Part shown: one piece after another, positions 9,595 to 24,085 of the stretch
How the letters are laid out: each line of letters starts with the position of its first letter
How positions within the stretch are numbered: the first letter of the stretch is position 1
Source: Actinomycetales bacterium
Lineage (GTDB): Bacteria; Actinomycetota; Actinomycetes; Actinomycetales; JAHECE01
Assembly (NCBI GenBank): GCA_029975645.1
Contig: JARKOU010000056.1
Location: forward strand, 1-34,850
DNA: 34,850 nucleotides
Direction of reading: 5' to 3'
The notes under the pieces: generated by a model
Told to the model about the DNA's origin: nothing
Database searches by the model: none
What the model saw: only the letters and a program-made list of their open reading frames with translations
Position numbers and translations under genes: made by a program

Positions 9595-9906
9595 TCAGCC
9601 GAAGCGCTCGACGAGCGCCTCGACCTGGTGGGGGCCCAGACCCCGGACGCGCCGCGACTCGGAGATCCCCACTTGGGCCATGATCGCGGCCGCCTTCACC
9701 TTGCCGACGCCGGGAAGGGCCTCTAGCAGGGCCGAGACCTTCAGCTTGCCGATCGCCTCATCGGTCTTGGCTTCCTCGATGACGGCCGAGAGCGTGGTCT
9801 GGCCGTACTTGAGCCGGTTCTTGACCTCCGCTCGGGTCGCTCGTGCGGCTGCGGCCTTCTCGAGCGCCGCGGACCTCTGCTCGGGGGTCAGGGGGGGCAG
9901 GGCCAC
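9595..9906 (-). CDS. mihF: Actinobacterial integration host factor (mIHF)
   Basis: mIHF is a small nucleoid-associated DNA-binding protein that is found in Actinobacteria and is unrelated to HU/IHF. The protein is 103 residues. The first half is a charged helix ([20 protein letters not shown]). The second half has the helix-two-turn-helix core [20 protein letters not shown], typical of the family. The GTG start at 9906 is preceded by GAGGTGA. It has a likely promoter of its own and a position between pyrF and gmk that is conserved in the phylum. Confidence 0.96.
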   Translation of the reverse strand: MALPPLTPEQRSAALEKAAAARATRAEVKNRLKYGQTTLSAVIEEAKTDEAIGKLKVSALLEALPGVGKVKAAAIMAQVGISESRRVRGLGPHQVEALVERFG

Positions 9907-9947
9907 GTTGTCACCTCGGCAAGATCATGGACAGGGTCAGCGTTCGC

Positions 9948-9977
9948 AACGTACCCACGTTGTGGCCGGTCCGGCAA
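9948..9977 (-). promoter_or_regulatory. Probable promoter of mihF-gmk-rpoZ
   Basis: On the minus strand TTGCCG (9972-9977) and TACGTT (9948-9953) are separated by 18 bases, a good housekeeping sigma-factor match. It lies in the 132-base gap between pyrF and mihF and would give a leader of about 35 bases. It would uncouple mihF and the genes after it from the pyrimidine operon. Confidence 0.5.
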
Positions 9978-10038
9978 CGATTCCGGCACCGAACTCTTCC
10001 GGACCGCTCCCCACGTGGCCGAGGCATGCGACCTGGGC

Positions 10039-10937
10039 CTACGCGAGCGCGGCCCCGACGTCCGCCGTGGCGCGGTCGGTGGCCGCGCGCAGGGCGCCGG
10101 TGTCGGGACCGGCCGCGAGCACCGCGCGCGACGTCGACGCCAGAACCGCCGATCGCGCGGCGCCGAAGACCGCCGCGACGTCTGCCGCCCCCGCGCCCTG
10201 CGCCCCGAATCCCGGCGCCAGGAGCGGGCCACCGACGCCGGCGAGGTCGAGCCCGAGGTCACGGACGGCGTCCCCGACCGTGGCCCCGACCACCAGGCCG
10301 ACCGACCCGAGGGTCTCGCCCGCCGCTCGCTCGGCCGCGTTCGCCCGCTCGGCCCCCTGCGCGATCCGGGCAGCGACGGCCACGCCGTCGGCGTCACGCG
10401 CGTGCTGCACCGACGCGCCCTCGGGGTTCGACGTCAGCGCCAGCACGAAGACGCCACGCCCAGCGGCGCCCGCCACCTCGATCGCGGGCGCGAGCGAGCC
10501 GAAGCCCAGGTACGGGCTGAGCGTCACCGCGTCGCCCGCGAGGGGAGAACCATCCGCCAGATAGGCCTCGGCGTACCCGAGCATGGTGGAGCCGCTGTCG
10601 CCGCGCTTGGCGTCCACGATCGTCAGCACGCCCAGGTCCCGGGCGGCGGCGAGCAGGTCCTCGAGCACCGCGACGCCCCGGGAACCGTGCCTCTCGAAGA
10701 AGGCCGACTGCGGCTTCAGGGCCGCCGCCCGCGGCCCGGCCGCCTCGAGGACCCGCAGGCTGAAGTCCCGGAGCCCGGCGGCGTCGTCGGCCAGGCCCCA
10801 CGCGCGCAGCAGGGCCGGGTGCGGGTCGATCCCCACGCACAGGGGGCCCCGGTCGGCCATGGCCTCTGCGAGGCGGCGGCCGAACGGCGCCCGCGCCAGG
10901 GCCTCGCCGACGGCGCCCGCCGTCACGCCGACGCCGC

Positions 10938-10941
<4 letters not shown>
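10039..10941 (-). CDS. pyrF: Orotidine 5'-phosphate decarboxylase
   Basis: PyrF decarboxylates orotidine monophosphate to UMP, the last step of UMP synthesis. The protein is 300 residues and is the long type-2 form found in actinobacteria. The catalytic Lys-Asp array is in [13 protein letters not shown]. Substrate-binding stretches are LCVGIDPHP near the N-terminus and LAPGFGAQG near the C-terminus. The GTG start at 10941 overlaps the carB TGA by four bases (GTGA). It is the last gene of the pyrR-pyrB-pyrC-carA-carB-pyrF run; pyrD and pyrE are not here. Confidence 0.96.
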
Positions 10942-14245
<3,304 letters not shown>

Positions 14246-14246
<1 letters not shown>

Positions 14247-15487
14247 CAGGCCACCTCCTCGTTCCCATCGGTTGCCGGGCGGTCCCCGGCCGGGCTCGTC
14301 GGTCCGTTCGCGCGGTTCGCCCTCATGAGATCCAGGAACCTGTCGAAGAGGTAGGCCGAATCGTGCGGGCCGGCCGCCGCCTCGGGGTGGTACTGGACGG
14401 AGAACGCCGGCAGGTCGAGGCACCGCAGGCCTTCGACCACCTGGTCGTTGAGGCCGAGGTGCGAGACCACCACGCGCCCGTACCGGCCGCCGTCGTGCGG
14501 GGCCGTGGACTCCGTTCCCACGGGGGCGTCGACCGCGAAGCCGTGGTTCTGCGAGGTGATCTCCACCTTGCCGGTGGCCAGGTCCTTCACGGGCTGGTTG
14601 ATCCCCCGGTGCCCGTAGACCAGTTTGTAGGTGCCGAACCCGAGCGCCCGGCCGAGGATCTGGTTGCCGAAGCAGATGCCGAAGTACGGGATGCCGCGGT
14701 CGAGCACCTCGCGCAGCAGCGCCACCTCGCGCACCGAGGCGTCCGGGTCACCGGGGCCGTTGGAGAAGAACACGCCGTCCGGGCGCCGGGCGAGGATGTC
14801 CTCGATGGTCGAGGTGGTCGGCAGGACGTGCACGCGCATCCCGCGCTCGGCGAGGCGGTGCGGTGTCATCGCCTTGATGCCCAGGTCGACGGCGACCACC
14901 GTGGCCAGGGGCTCGACGCCCTCGAACTCCCCGCAGGGCTCGACGACGTACGGGTCCTCGATCGTCACCTCGGCGGCGAGGTCCGCCCCGAGCATCGCCG
15001 GCGAGAGGCGCACGCGCTCGACCATCTCCGCGACGTCGCCCTCCGACGCCGCAGCGCCGGCGGCGGGCAGCCCGTCCCCGGAGAAGATCCCCGCCCGCAT
15101 GACGCCGAGTTCACGCAGGTGGCGGGTGAGCATCCGGGTGTCCAGGCCGGAGATCCCCACCACGCCCTGGTCGACGAGTTCCTCCTCCAGCCCGCGCACG
15201 GCCCGCCAGTTGGAGGCGCGCCGAGCGGGGTCGCGCACCACGTAGCCGGCAACCCAGATCCTGCGGGACTCGGGGTCCTCGTCGTTCACGCCGGTGTTGC
15301 CGATGTGCGGCGCCGTCATGACCACGATCTGGCGGTGGTAGGAGGGGTCGGTCAGGGTTTCCTGGTAGCCGGTCATGCCGGTGGCGAAGACGATCTCGCC
15401 GAAGGTCACGCCGCGCGCTCCGTAAGCGGAGCCGCGCAGCACGGTGCCGTCCTCGAGCACGAGCAGGGCAGGGTCAGGGGCGCGCAT
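14246..15487 (-). CDS. carA: Carbamoyl-phosphate synthase small (glutaminase) subunit
   Basis: CarA hydrolyses glutamine and channels ammonia to CarB. The protein is 413 residues. The N-terminal domain starts with [13 protein letters not shown] and has [14 protein letters not shown]. The class I glutaminase triad is visible: Cys in YFGICFGNQ, then His and Glu in QYHPEA. The C-terminus carries about 20 extra residues rich in Pro, Gly and Ala. The ATG at 15487 has GAGGAG 8 bases upstream. A 151-base gap with a degenerate tandem repeat separates it from pyrC, the only sizeable gap within the pyr run. Confidence 0.97.
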
Positions 15488-15501
15488 CAGGCCATCTCCT
15501 C

Positions 15502-15595
15502 GAGCGGTGTGGTCGTGCAGCGGGTAGTCAACGTGGAGCGGGTCGTCGTGCAGGGGGTGGTCGTGCGGCAGGCGGTCGTGCCGTGGGCCGTGGTG
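15502..15595 (-). repeat. Degenerate 15/18-bp tandem repeat between pyrC and carA
   Basis: On the minus strand five successive units of 18 or 15 bases follow the pattern CACGACnACCCnCTGC, with length changes in steps of three. They fill most of the gap between the pyrC stop and the carA Shine-Dalgarno. Copies are imperfect. No stop-free coding function is proposed, although the stretch would translate as a Thr-rich or Val-rich sequence. Confidence 0.6.
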
Positions 15596-15638
15596 ACCGA
15601 AGAGCGTCCGTCGGGACGGCTGACCAGGGTGGCCGGCC

Positions 15639-16964
15639 TCACCGGTGAGCAGCGGGATCGAGGGGAACGGCCATGCCGTCGAGCACCGTGGCTCGCCCGC
15701 GCAAGAACGTCGCGACCACGCGCGAGGTCAGTTCCCGCCCGACGAACGGCGTGTTCTCGCTCGCCGTCGCCTGCTCCTCCGGGCGAACGGTCCACCGCGC
15801 CGCCGGGTCCACGAGGGTGAGGTTCGCCGGTTCGCCGACGGCGATCGGCCGGCCCTGGTCCGCGACGCGCCCCAGCCGGGCCGGTGCGAACGAGAACACC
15901 CGGGCCATGTCGGACCAGTCGAACGGCCCGTACTCGCCGGAGAGCATCACACCGCCGACCACCGAGAGCGCGGTCTCCAGACCGGTCATCCCGAACGCGG
16001 CCGCCGCCCACTCGCAGTCCTTGTCCTCCCGCGGGTGCGGGGCGTGGTCCGTGCCGACGACGTCGATCGTGCCGTCCGCCAGGGCCCGGCGCAGCGCCTC
16101 GACGTCCTCCGCCGTGCGCAGGGGCGGGTTGACCTTGAAGCGCGGGTCGTACCCGCGCGCCGACTCGTCCGTGAGCGACAGGTGGTGCGGCGTCGCCTCC
16201 GCCGTCACGGCGATTCCGCGCGCCTTGGCCCACCGCACGATCTCGACCGAGCCGGCGGTCGACACGTGGAGCACGTGCACCCGCGACCCGACGTGCTCGG
16301 CGAGGAGCACGTCGCGGGCGATGATCGCCTCCTCGGCCACGGCTGGCCACCCGGCCAGGCCGAGTTGCGCCGAGACCACGCCCTCGTGCATCTGGGAGCC
16401 CTCGGTCAGCCGGGGTTCCTGGGCGTGTTGGGCGATGACGCCGTCGAAGGCCTTCACGTACTCGAGGGCCCGCCGCATGACGCCGGGGTCGGCCACGCAC
16501 TTGCCGTCGTCGGAGAAGACGCGCACGCGCGCCGCCGAGGCGGCCATCGCGCCGAGTTCGGCCAGGCGGGTCCCGTCGAGGCCCACGGTCACCGCGCCGA
16601 CCGGGTGGACGTCCACCCACCCCGCGTCGCGGCCCAGGCGCCACACCTGCTCCACCACGCCGGCGGTGTCCGCCACCGGCATCGTGTTCGCCATCGCGTG
16701 CACGGCCGTGTATCCGCCGAGGGCCGCCGCCTTGGTGCCGGAGTAGACGGTCTCGGCGTCCTCCCGGCCGGGCTCGCGCAGGTGGGTGTGCGTGTCCACC
16801 AGCCCCGGAAGCGCCACCAGGCCCTCGGCGTCGACGACGACGGCGCCTCGGCCCGCGGCGCTTCGGGCGCCGGCCCCGAGGGCCCGGATCACGCCGTCGG
16901 CCAGGAGGAGGTCCGTCGCGGCACCACCGAGCGGCGCCGCTCCGCGGACGAGGTACTCGGTCAC
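15639..16964 (-). CDS. pyrC: Dihydroorotase
   Basis: PyrC cyclises carbamoyl aspartate to dihydroorotate. The protein is 441 residues, class I dihydroorotase size. Metal-binding motifs are [14 protein letters not shown] and GTDHAPH; other conserved stretches are ANTMP and ATPHHLSL. No carboxylated-lysine motif is obvious; an Asp in VFSDDGK may take its place, as in Asp-type class I enzymes. The GTG start at 16964 overlaps the pyrB stop as GTGA. The transcript continues to carA through a repeat-filled linker. Confidence 0.96.
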   Translation of the reverse strand: MTEYLVRGAAPLGGAATDLLLADGVIRALGAGARSAAGRGAVVVDAEGLVALPGLVDTHTHLREPGREDAETVYSGTKAAALGGYTAVHAMANTMPVADTAGVVEQVWRLGRDAGWVDVHPVGAVTVGLDGTRLAELGAMAASAARVRVFSDDGKCVADPGVMRRALEYVKAFDGVIAQHAQEPRLTEGSQMHEGVVSAQLGLAGWPAVAEEAIIARDVLLAEHVGSRVHVLHVSTAGSVEIVRWAKARGIAVTAEATPHHLSLTDESARGYDPRFKVNPPLRTAEDVEALRRALADGTIDVVGTDHAPHPREDKDCEWAAAAFGMTGLETALSVVGGVMLSGEYGPFDWSDMARVFSFAPARLGRVADQGRPIAVGEPANLTLVDPAARWTVRPEEQATASENTPFVGRELTSRVVATFLRGRATVLDGMAVPLDPAAHR

Positions 16965-17943
16965 TGTGCGCCTCCCGTGGCAACCGGAGCGCCGGCACCC
17001 GAGCCGGCGAGCAAGAGGTAGAGGACGGCCATGCGCACCGCCACGCCGTTGGCCACCTGTTCCACCACGGTGGACCGCGGCGAGTCCGCCGCCTGGGCCG
17101 AGATCTCCAGGCCTCGGTTCATCGGGCCCGGGTGCATGACGATCGTGTGCTCGGGCAGCGCGGCCAGCCGCGCGCCGTCGAGCCCGTAGAGCCGGGTGTA
17201 CTCCTGGGGGCTGGGGAAGAAGCCGCCGCCCGTGCTGCTCATGCGTTCACGCTGGACGCGGAGCATCATCACGGCGTCCGGCCGGTGCCTGGCCAGGGTC
17301 TCGTCCAGGTCGTAGGACACCCGGCACGGCCATGCCTCGACCCCCACGGGGACCAGCGTGGGCGGCGCGACGAGCGCTACGTCCGCGCCGAGGGTGTGCA
17401 GCAGGTCCACGTTCGAGCGCGCGACGCGCGAGTGCAGCACGTCGCCCACGATGACCACGCGGATGCCCGCGAGGTCCGCGCCCTCCGGGCGCGCCACCAG
17501 GTGCCGGCGCATCGTGTACGCGTCGAGGAGCGCCTGGGTGGGGTGCTGGTGCGTCCCGTCGCCGGCGTTGATCACGGGGGCGTCGATCCAGCCCGAGTGC
17601 GCGAGCCGGTGCGGCGCGCCCGACGCCGAGTGCCGGATGACGACGGCGTCGGCCCCCATGGCCTGGAGCGTCTGGGCGGTGTCCTTGAGCGACTCCCCCT
17701 TGGAGACGCTCGACCCCTTGGCGGAGAAGTTGATGACGTCCGCGGACAACCGCTTCGCGGCCGCCTCGAAGGAGATCCGCGTGCGCGTGGAGTCCTCGAA
17801 GAAGAGGTTGACCACCGTGCGGCCTCGCAGCGTGGGCAACTTCTTGATCTCGCGGGACTGCGTCTGGGCCATGGCCGCGGCCGTGTCGAGGACCTGAACG
17901 GCGTCCTCGACGCTCAGGTCGGAGGCGTTGAGCAGGTGGCGCA

Positions 17944-17944
<1 letters not shown>
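16961..17944 (-). CDS. pyrB: Aspartate carbamoyltransferase catalytic subunit
   Basis: PyrB joins carbamoyl phosphate and aspartate, the first committed step of pyrimidine synthesis. The protein is 327 residues. The carbamoyl-phosphate site is [13 protein letters not shown], with [15 protein letters not shown] as the lysine loop and [17 protein letters not shown] and HPGPMNRG further on. No pyrI regulatory subunit gene is nearby, so control is expected at the level of PyrR. The ATG at 17944 shares one base with the pyrR TGA (TGATG). Confidence 0.97.
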
Positions 17945-18726
<782 letters not shown>

Positions 18727-19146
18727 CTACGCCAAGAGCGCCGGCTTGAGCTGGAGGATGCGCCCGAGGAGGCCGTTGACAAAGGTGGGCGACTCGTCGG
18801 TGGAGAGCAGGCGCGCCAGCTCCACCGCCTCGTCGATCGCCACCGCGTCCGGGACCTCGTCGTTGAAGAGCAGTTCCCAGACGCCGACGCGCAGGATCGC
18901 TCGGTCCACGGCCGGCATCCGCTCCAAGACCCAACCGCGCGAGTACGTCGAGAGGATCTCGTCGATGCGTTCGTGGTGAGCCATCACGCCTTCGACGATC
19001 TCGACGGCGTATTCGGGCAGCGCGGTCTGCGTCCCGGGCTGGCGGATGCGCTCGGCCAGGAGGTCGAGCACACCCGTCCCCGGACGCTGATCGGCCTCGA
19101 ACAGCACGTCGACCGCGCGCTTGCGCGCCTTCGAGCGGGCGCTCAC
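18727..19146 (-). CDS. nusB: Transcription antitermination protein NusB
   Basis: NusB binds boxA RNA with ribosomal protein S10 and supports rRNA transcription antitermination. The protein is 139 residues, all-helical in the family. Characteristic stretches are KARKRAVDVLFEADQR at the N-terminus, the MPAVDRAILRVGVWELLF segment, and IDEAVELARLLSTDESPTFVNGLLG at the C-terminus. The GTG at 19146 has GAGGT upstream. It follows efp by 34 bases, and a gap of about 200 bases with a promoter separates it from pyrR. Confidence 0.96.
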   Translation of the reverse strand: MSARSKARKRAVDVLFEADQRPGTGVLDLLAERIRQPGTQTALPEYAVEIVEGVMAHHERIDEILSTYSRGWVLERMPAVDRAILRVGVWELLFNDEVPDAVAIDEAVELARLLSTDESPTFVNGLLGRILQLKPALLA

Positions 19147-19180
19147 GTCGCTACCTCAGCAGCCGTCCGGCGACGCCGAC

Positions 19181-19741
19181 TCAGTTGACGCGCCCGAGGT
19201 AGTCGCCCGTGCGGGTGTCGACCTTGACCTTGGTGCCGATCTCCAGGAACAGGGGCACCTGGATCTGGTAGCCGGTCGCGATCGTGGCGGGCTTGGTTCC
19301 GGCCGAGGAGCGGTCGCCCTGGAGGCCGGGTTCGGTGTAGGTGATCTCCATCACCACGGAGGTCGGCAACTCGACGTAGAGCGGGGTGCCCTCGTGGATC
19401 GCGACGATCGCGTCCTGGTTCTCGAGCATGAAGTTCGCGGCGTTGCCGACGGTGGCGGACGGCACGTGGATCTGCTCGTAGTCCGACGTGTCCATGAAGA
19501 CGAAGTCGTCGCCGTCCCGGTAGAGGTACTGCATGTCGCGCTTGTCGACCGTGGCGGTGTCCACCTTGACTCCGGCGTTGAACGTCTTGTCGACGACCTT
19601 GCCGGACAGGACGTGCTTCAGTTTGGTCCGCACGAACGCCGGGCCCTTGCCGGGCTTGACGTGCTGGAACTCGACGACGGTCCAGAGCTGGCCGTCGAGG
19701 TTGAGGACCAGGCCGTTCTTCAGGTCGTTGGTGGTGGCCAC
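19181..19741 (-). CDS. efp: Elongation factor P
   Basis: EF-P binds the ribosome between the P and E sites and relieves stalling at proline runs. The protein is 186 residues, standard length. The N-terminal KOW-like domain has the exposed loop KPGKGPAF, whose lysine is the modification site in other bacteria. The OB domains follow, with the C-terminal signature [17 protein letters not shown]. The GTG at 19741 gives the family N-terminus [10 protein letters not shown] and has AAGGA upstream. efp and nusB follow the aro genes in the common actinobacterial order. Confidence 0.97.
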   Translation of the reverse strand: MATTNDLKNGLVLNLDGQLWTVVEFQHVKPGKGPAFVRTKLKHVLSGKVVDKTFNAGVKVDTATVDKRDMQYLYRDGDDFVFMDTSDYEQIHVPSATVGNAANFMLENQDAIVAIHEGTPLYVELPTSVVMEITYTEPGLQGDRSSAGTKPATIATGYQIQVPLFLEIGTKVKVDTRTGDYLGRVN

Positions 19742-19820
19742 GCGAAATCCTTGCGTCGGGTGCGGGTGGGTGGGCCTCGGGCGTCCGCAGGGAGCCGGCC
19801 CGGAAGAAAGTCCGAGGATC

Positions 19821-19850
19821 AGCCTAACGCCCCGAGCGAGGCCCGAGCAC
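19821..19850 (-). promoter_or_regulatory. Possible efp promoter
   Basis: The 131-base gap between aroQ and efp has TAGGCT (19821-19826, minus strand) as a -10 candidate. The -35 region (GTGCTC at 19845-19850) is poor. Repeated GCTCGGG words upstream make the region low in complexity. The promoter is suggested mainly by gap size and the -10. Confidence 0.3.
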
Positions 19851-19872
19851 CGAGCCCGAGCGTCGCCGGTGG

Positions 19873-20322
19873 CTACCGCGTGGAGCGGCGAGCGGCGACG
19901 GCGATCAGGGCAAGGCGGTAGGAGTCGAACCCGAAGCCCGCCACCGTGCCCGTGGCAACCCCGCCGATCACGCTCGTGTGCCGGAACGTCTCGCGCGCGG
20001 CGGGGTTCGACAGGTGCACCTCCACCAGGGTGCGGCCCGCCGCGGTGACGAGTTTCGCGGCGTCGCGCAGGGCGTAGGAGTAGTGCGTGAAGGCCGCCGG
20101 GTTGAGCACGACGTCGCAGCCGGAGTCCACCGCCTCGTGCAGCCAGCCGATGAGCACCGCCTCGTCGTCGCTCTGGCGGACCTCCACCTCGAGTCCGAGG
20201 TCGCTCCCCCACCGCCGCGCGGCGCCGGCCAGGGCCGCGTAGTCCGCCGAGCCGTACACGTCCGGCTCGCGGGAGCCGAGCCGAGCGAGGTTGGGGCCGT
20301 TGAGCACGAGGACGTCGGTCAT
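19873..20322 (-). CDS. aroQ: 3-dehydroquinate dehydratase, type II
   Basis: AroQ converts 3-dehydroquinate to 3-dehydroshikimate, step three of the shikimate pathway. The protein is 149 residues. Type II features are [17 protein letters not shown] (active-site Arg and Tyr loop), [15 protein letters not shown], and [19 protein letters not shown]. The ATG at 20322 has AGGTGA upstream. It is separated from aroB by 49 bases, so it is probably in the same transcript, and the gap holds another short degenerate repeat. Confidence 0.96.
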   Translation of the reverse strand: MTDVLVLNGPNLARLGSREPDVYGSADYAALAGAARRWGSDLGLEVEVRQSDDEAVLIGWLHEAVDSGCDVVLNPAAFTHYSYALRDAAKLVTAAGRTLVEVHLSNPAARETFRHTSVIGGVATGTVAGFGFDSYRLALIAVAARRSTR

Positions 20323-20341
20323 GGGGTCACCTGGAAGCGTG

Positions 20342-20379
20342 GTCAGCGGGAATGGTCGTCAGGAGTGGCCGTCAGCGGG
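20342..20379 (-). repeat. Short degenerate repeat around the aroB stop
   Basis: On the minus strand CCCGCTGAC occurs at 20379-20371 and again at 20350-20342, with a weaker CCTGACGACC between. This gives spacing near 15 bases. The first copy contains the aroB stop codon, TGA. It is shorter and less regular than the priA-side array. Confidence 0.45.
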
Positions 20380-21448
20380 AGATGGCCGAATACGCGGCCG
20401 CGAGGAGGTCGGGGGCGGGGCCCTCGAGCCGTCCCGGGTGGCCGATCCCGTCCAGCACCACGAATCGCAGCGTGTGGTGCCGGGTCTTCTTGTCGCGGCG
20501 CATCGCCTCGAGGAGCGCGGGCCAGCGGTCCCCCCGGTAGGTGACCGGCAGCCCGAGCGAGGTCAGGATCCGGCGATGGCGGGCGACGTCGTCGGCGCTG
20601 AGGCGCCCCGCGCCGCGGGCGAGCTCCGCAACGAACACCATCCCGACCGCCACGGCCACGCCGTGGCGCCACCGATAGCCCTCGGCGTGCTCGATCGCGT
20701 GCCCGAGGGTGTGACCGTAGTTGAGGATCTCCCGCAGCGAGGCCTCCCGCAGGTCCTCCCCCACCACCCGCGCCTTCACGGCGACCGCGCGCTCGACGAG
20801 TTCGGCGAGGACGGCGCCGGATGAGTCGACGGCGGCGGCGGGGTCCGCCTCGACCAGCTCGAGGATGCGCGGGTCGGCGATGAAGCCGCACTTGACCACT
20901 TCTGCCATGCCGGCCCGCAGGTCGGCCGCGGGCAGCGTGGTCAGGAGGTCGAGGTCGCAGAGCACGCCCACCGGAGAGTGGAACGCCCCGACGAGGTTCT
21001 TCCCTTCGGCCGTGTTGATCCCCGTCTTCCCGCCCACCGCGGCGTCCACCATGGCCAGGAGCGTGGTGGGCACCTGGACCACCCGTACCCCGCGCAGCCA
21101 GGTGGCCGCCACGAAGCCGGCGAGGTCCGTGGTCGCACCTCCGCCGAGCCCGAGGACCACGTCGCGGCGGGAGAACGCGGCGCGCCCGAGCACGCCCCAG
21201 CAGGTCGCCGCCACCTCCGCCGTCTTGGCATCCTCCGCGTCCGGGAGCACCAGCAGGTGGGGCTCGTAGCCGTGGGCGACGAGCGCGTCGCGGAGGGCGT
21301 ACGCCCTCGGGGCGAGCGCCTCCGGGTGCAGCACGAGGACGCGGTCCGCGTCCTCGCCGATCAGCCCGGGGACGGCGTCGAGCAGGTCGCGCCCGATGAC
21401 CACGTCGTAGTCGTGCTCGGCGCGCACCTCGATGCGGACCGTGCTCAC
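20372..21448 (-). CDS. aroB: 3-dehydroquinate synthase
   Basis: AroB converts DAHP to 3-dehydroquinate with NAD and a divalent metal, step two of the shikimate pathway. The protein is 358 residues. The glycine-rich NAD loop is [20 protein letters not shown]; further motifs are [29 protein letters not shown] (metal Glu region) and the metal histidines in [13 protein letters not shown]. The GTG at 21448 overlaps the aroK stop by four bases. Confidence 0.97.
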   Translation of the reverse strand: MSTVRIEVRAEHDYDVVIGRDLLDAVPGLIGEDADRVLVLHPEALAPRAYALRDALVAHGYEPHLLVLPDAEDAKTAEVAATCWGVLGRAAFSRRDVVLGLGGGATTDLAGFVAATWLRGVRVVQVPTTLLAMVDAAVGGKTGINTAEGKNLVGAFHSPVGVLCDLDLLTTLPAADLRAGMAEVVKCGFIADPRILELVEADPAAAVDSSGAVLAELVERAVAVKARVVGEDLREASLREILNYGHTLGHAIEHAEGYRWRHGVAVAVGMVFVAELARGAGRLSADDVARHRRILTSLGLPVTYRGDRWPALLEAMRRDKKTRHHTLRFVVLDGIGHPGRLEGPAPDLLAAAYSAISR

Positions 21449-21969
21449 GGGGCGTCCTCCTCCACGGCGGTGAGCGCATCAAGGACGCGCTGCGTGACCT
21501 CCTCGGGAGTGCTGCCGGTGGTGTCGATCATCACCGTGGCCAGGGACTGGTAGATCCCGCGCCGGGCATCCATCAGCTCCTTCCACCGTGCTCGGGGGTT
21601 GCCCAGGAGCAACGGGCGGGAGGCGGCCAGACCCACCCGGGGAGCCGCATCGGACAGGGCGACGTCGAGGAACACCACCGTGTGGCCGGCCAGGTCCTGC
21701 TGCGTGCGTGGGTCGAGGATCGCGCCGCCGCCGAGGGCCAGGACGCCGTCGTGCTCGGCGAGTGCCGCCACGACAGCCTGCCGCTCGAGCGCCCGGAACG
21801 CCGCCTCGCCCTCCGCCAGGAAGATGTCCGCGATGGACTGCCCGGTCGCGGCCTCGATGTCCGCGTCGGTGTCCCGGAACCCGACCGCCCACGTCGCGGC
21901 GAGGGCCAGGCCCACGGTCGTCTTCCCCGAACCGGGCGGCCCGATGAGGACGGCCATGGGGCGGGTCAC
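21445..21969 (-). CDS. aroK: Shikimate kinase
   Basis: AroK phosphorylates shikimate with ATP. The protein is 174 residues from the GTG at 21969. The Walker A is GPPGSGKTT, the shikimate-binding DTDADIE follows, then [11 protein letters not shown] 21969 is preferred because it overlaps the aroC stop as GTGA, as neighbouring gene pairs do; ATG 21957 four codons later would give a shorter protein with the same motifs. It stands alone rather than fused to AroB. Confidence 0.95.
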   Translation of the reverse strand: MTRPMAVLIGPPGSGKTTVGLALAATWAVGFRDTDADIEAATGQSIADIFLAEGEAAFRALERQAVVAALAEHDGVLALGGGAILDPRTQQDLAGHTVVFLDVALSDAAPRVGLAASRPLLLGNPRARWKELMDARRGIYQSLATVMIDTTGSTPEEVTQRVLDALTAVEEDAP

Positions 21970-23156
21970 CGCTGGAGCTCCGGGATGGCAGCGAGGTAGG
22001 AGGCGGCGTTGCGAGCCGTCTCCCCCACCGAGTCGCCGCCGAACTTCTCGAGGGTGGCGTCCGCGAGCACCAGGGCCACCATCGCCTCCGCGACCACCGC
22101 TGCCGGGGCGACGGCGCACACGTCCGAGCGCTGGTGCAGGGCGGTGGCGGCCTCACCGGTCGCGACGTCCACGGTCGCGAGCGCCCGCGGCACGGTCGAG
22201 ATCGGCTTCATGGCCGCACGCACGCGCAGCACGTCACCGTTGGTCATTCCGCCCTCCACGCCGCCGGCGCGGTTGGTGCGGCGCGCGATGCGTCCGTCGG
22301 CGCCCCGCTCCATCTCGTCGTGCGCCCGGGATCCCCGCCGCCGGGCCGTGCGGAAGCCGTCCCCGAGTTCCACCCCCTTGATCGCCTGGATGCCCATCAC
22401 GGCACCCGCGAGGCGCGCGTCGAGCCGCCGGTCCCCGTGCACGTGCGAGCCGAGCCCGGGCGGCAGGCCGTACGCGAGGACCTCGACGACGCCGCCCAGG
22501 GTGTCGCCCGCCTTCTGCGTCGCGTCGATCTCGGCGACCATCGCGGCGGAGGTCTCGGCGTGGAAGCAGCGGATCGGGTCCGCGTCGAGCGCCGCCACGT
22601 CGTCCGGACCGGGCAGCGGGGCGTCGTCGGGCACCTCGACCTCGCCGACGGCGACCACGTGGGACACCAGGCGTGCGCCGAGCGCCTGCTCGAGGAAGGC
22701 GGCGGCCACCCGGCCGAGCGCCACGCGCGTGGCGGTCTCCCGGGCGCTCGCCCGCTCGAGGATGGGCCGCGCGTCGTCGAACGCGTACTTCTGCATGCCC
22801 ACGAGGTCGGCGTGGCCGGGGCGCGGTCGCGTGAGCGGGGCGTTGCGCGCGCGGGCGAGAAGCGCCGGGTCGCTCACGGGGTCGGCGGACATCACGTCCA
22901 CCCACTTGGGCCATTCGGTGTTGCCGATCTCCACGGCCACGGGCCCGCCCTGGCTGAGGCCGTGCCGCACCCCACCGAGAATTCGGACCTGGTCCTGCTC
23001 GAAGGCCATGCGCGCGCCGCGGCCGTAGCCCAGCCTCCGCCGCCCGAGCACCTCCCGCAGGTCATCGCTCGTGACGCGGACCCCCGCCGGCAGGCCTTCG
23101 AGGATGCCCACCAACGCCTCGCCGTGCGACTCGCCGGCCGTCAACCACCTCAGCAT
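21966..23156 (-). CDS. aroC: Chorismate synthase
   Basis: AroC removes phosphate from EPSP to give chorismate, using reduced FMN. The protein is 396 residues. The N-terminus is [15 protein letters not shown]. Signature stretches are [34 protein letters not shown] and [14 protein letters not shown]. The ATG at 23156 has GGGAGG nine bases upstream; the ATG at 23165 would abut that signal. A 56-base gap separates it from aroE. AroC overlaps aroK. Confidence 0.97.
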   Translation of the reverse strand: MLRWLTAGESHGEALVGILEGLPAGVRVTSDDLREVLGRRRLGYGRGARMAFEQDQVRILGGVRHGLSQGGPVAVEIGNTEWPKWVDVMSADPVSDPALLARARNAPLTRPRPGHADLVGMQKYAFDDARPILERASARETATRVALGRVAAAFLEQALGARLVSHVVAVGEVEVPDDAPLPGPDDVAALDADPIRCFHAETSAAMVAEIDATQKAGDTLGGVVEVLAYGLPPGLGSHVHGDRRLDARLAGAVMGIQAIKGVELGDGFRTARRRGSRAHDEMERGADGRIARRTNRAGGVEGGMTNGDVLRVRAAMKPISTVPRALATVDVATGEAATALHQRSDVCAVAPAAVVAEAMVALVLADATLEKFGGDSVGETARNAASYLAAIPELQR

Positions 23157-23212
23157 GGGGGGCATCCTCCCACGCCCGTGACCGGCCCCCGCCGCTGCCT
23201 CGGCCTCGCCGC

Positions 23213-24085
23213 TCAGGACGAGGCGGCGCGCTCCCGGAGGGCAGCGACGATCGCCGCGCGCATCGCCTCGACCGGCGGGGCGTGCCCCGTCATCAGGCGC
23301 ACCTGCTCCGCCGCCTGGTGCAGCAGCATCGTCCAACCCGGAGCGACCAGACCGCCCCGATCGAGCCACACCTCGGCGAGCCGGGTGGGCCACGGGGCGT
23401 AGACGACGTCGAGGAGGAGCGCGCCGTCGGCCGCCCCGGCGCCCGCGAGGACCTCGGCCAGGGCGTCCCCGGCTCCCGCCGGGACCGTCGAGATCACGAC
23501 GCCGGCCCGGGCGACCGCATCGGTCCCGCGCTCCCAGCGCACCACCTGCGGGGTGATGCCCATGCGGTTGGCGGCCAGGACGACGGCGCCCGCCCGGCCG
23601 GGCGAACGGGCCAGGACGGTCGGCTCGGTGAACCCGAGTTCTCCGAGGGCCGCGAGGGCGGACGCGGCGGTCGCCCCGGCGCCGAGGATCACCGCGGGAC
23701 CCCGGACGGGCCCCCCTCCCGCCGCCTCGCGCAGCGCGGCAACCATTCCGTGGACGTCGGTGTTGGCACCCACGAGCACGCGGCCCGCCCCGACCGGCTG
23801 GAGGAGCACGGTGTTCATGGCCCCGACCGCCTGCGCGAGGGGCTCCACGTGGTCCACGAGTCGTAGCGCCACCTGCTTGAGGGGCATGGTGAGCGAGAGG
23901 CCCCGCCACGAGGCGTCGAGTCCCTCGATCACCTGGGCCAGGCGGTCCTCCGTGACGTCGTGCCTCTCGTAGGCCCAGTCGTCCAGCCCGAGCGCGGCGT
24001 AGGCCGCGGTGTGGAGGACCGGTGAGAGGGAGTGCTCGATGGGGTGCCCCAGCACGGCGGCCCGGTGGTGGACCGTGGCGCTCAC
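23213..24085 (-). CDS. aroE: Shikimate dehydrogenase family protein
   Basis: AroE-type enzymes reduce 3-dehydroshikimate to shikimate with NADPH. The protein is 290 residues. The substrate site motif [19 protein letters not shown] is clear. The catalytic lysine region reads SLTMPLK, where the family usually has a VTVPHK-like sequence, and the next motif is AMNTV. The nucleotide loop [20 protein letters not shown] is intact. The position upstream of aroC supports a shikimate role. The GTG at 24085 overlaps the mltG stop by four bases. Confidence 0.93.
   Translation of the reverse strand: MSATVHHRAAVLGHPIEHSLSPVLHTAAYAALGLDDWAYERHDVTEDRLAQVIEGLDASWRGLSLTMPLKQVALRLVDHVEPLAQAVGAMNTVLLQPVGAGRVLVGANTDVHGMVAALREAAGGGPVRGPAVILGAGATAASALAALGELGFTEPTVLARSPGRAGAVVLAANRMGITPQVVRWERGTDAVARAGVVISTVPAGAGDALAEVLAGAGAADGALLLDVVYAPWPTRLAEVWLDRGGLVAPGWTMLLHQAAEQVRLMTGHAPPVEAMRAAIVAALRERAASS

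Noticed and set aside
15487-16998. Alternative frame in the minus strand running from pyrC into the carA linker
   Set aside because: It is frame-shifted relative to pyrC, is very Arg/Gly-rich, and stops at the carA start; pyrC itself is intact.
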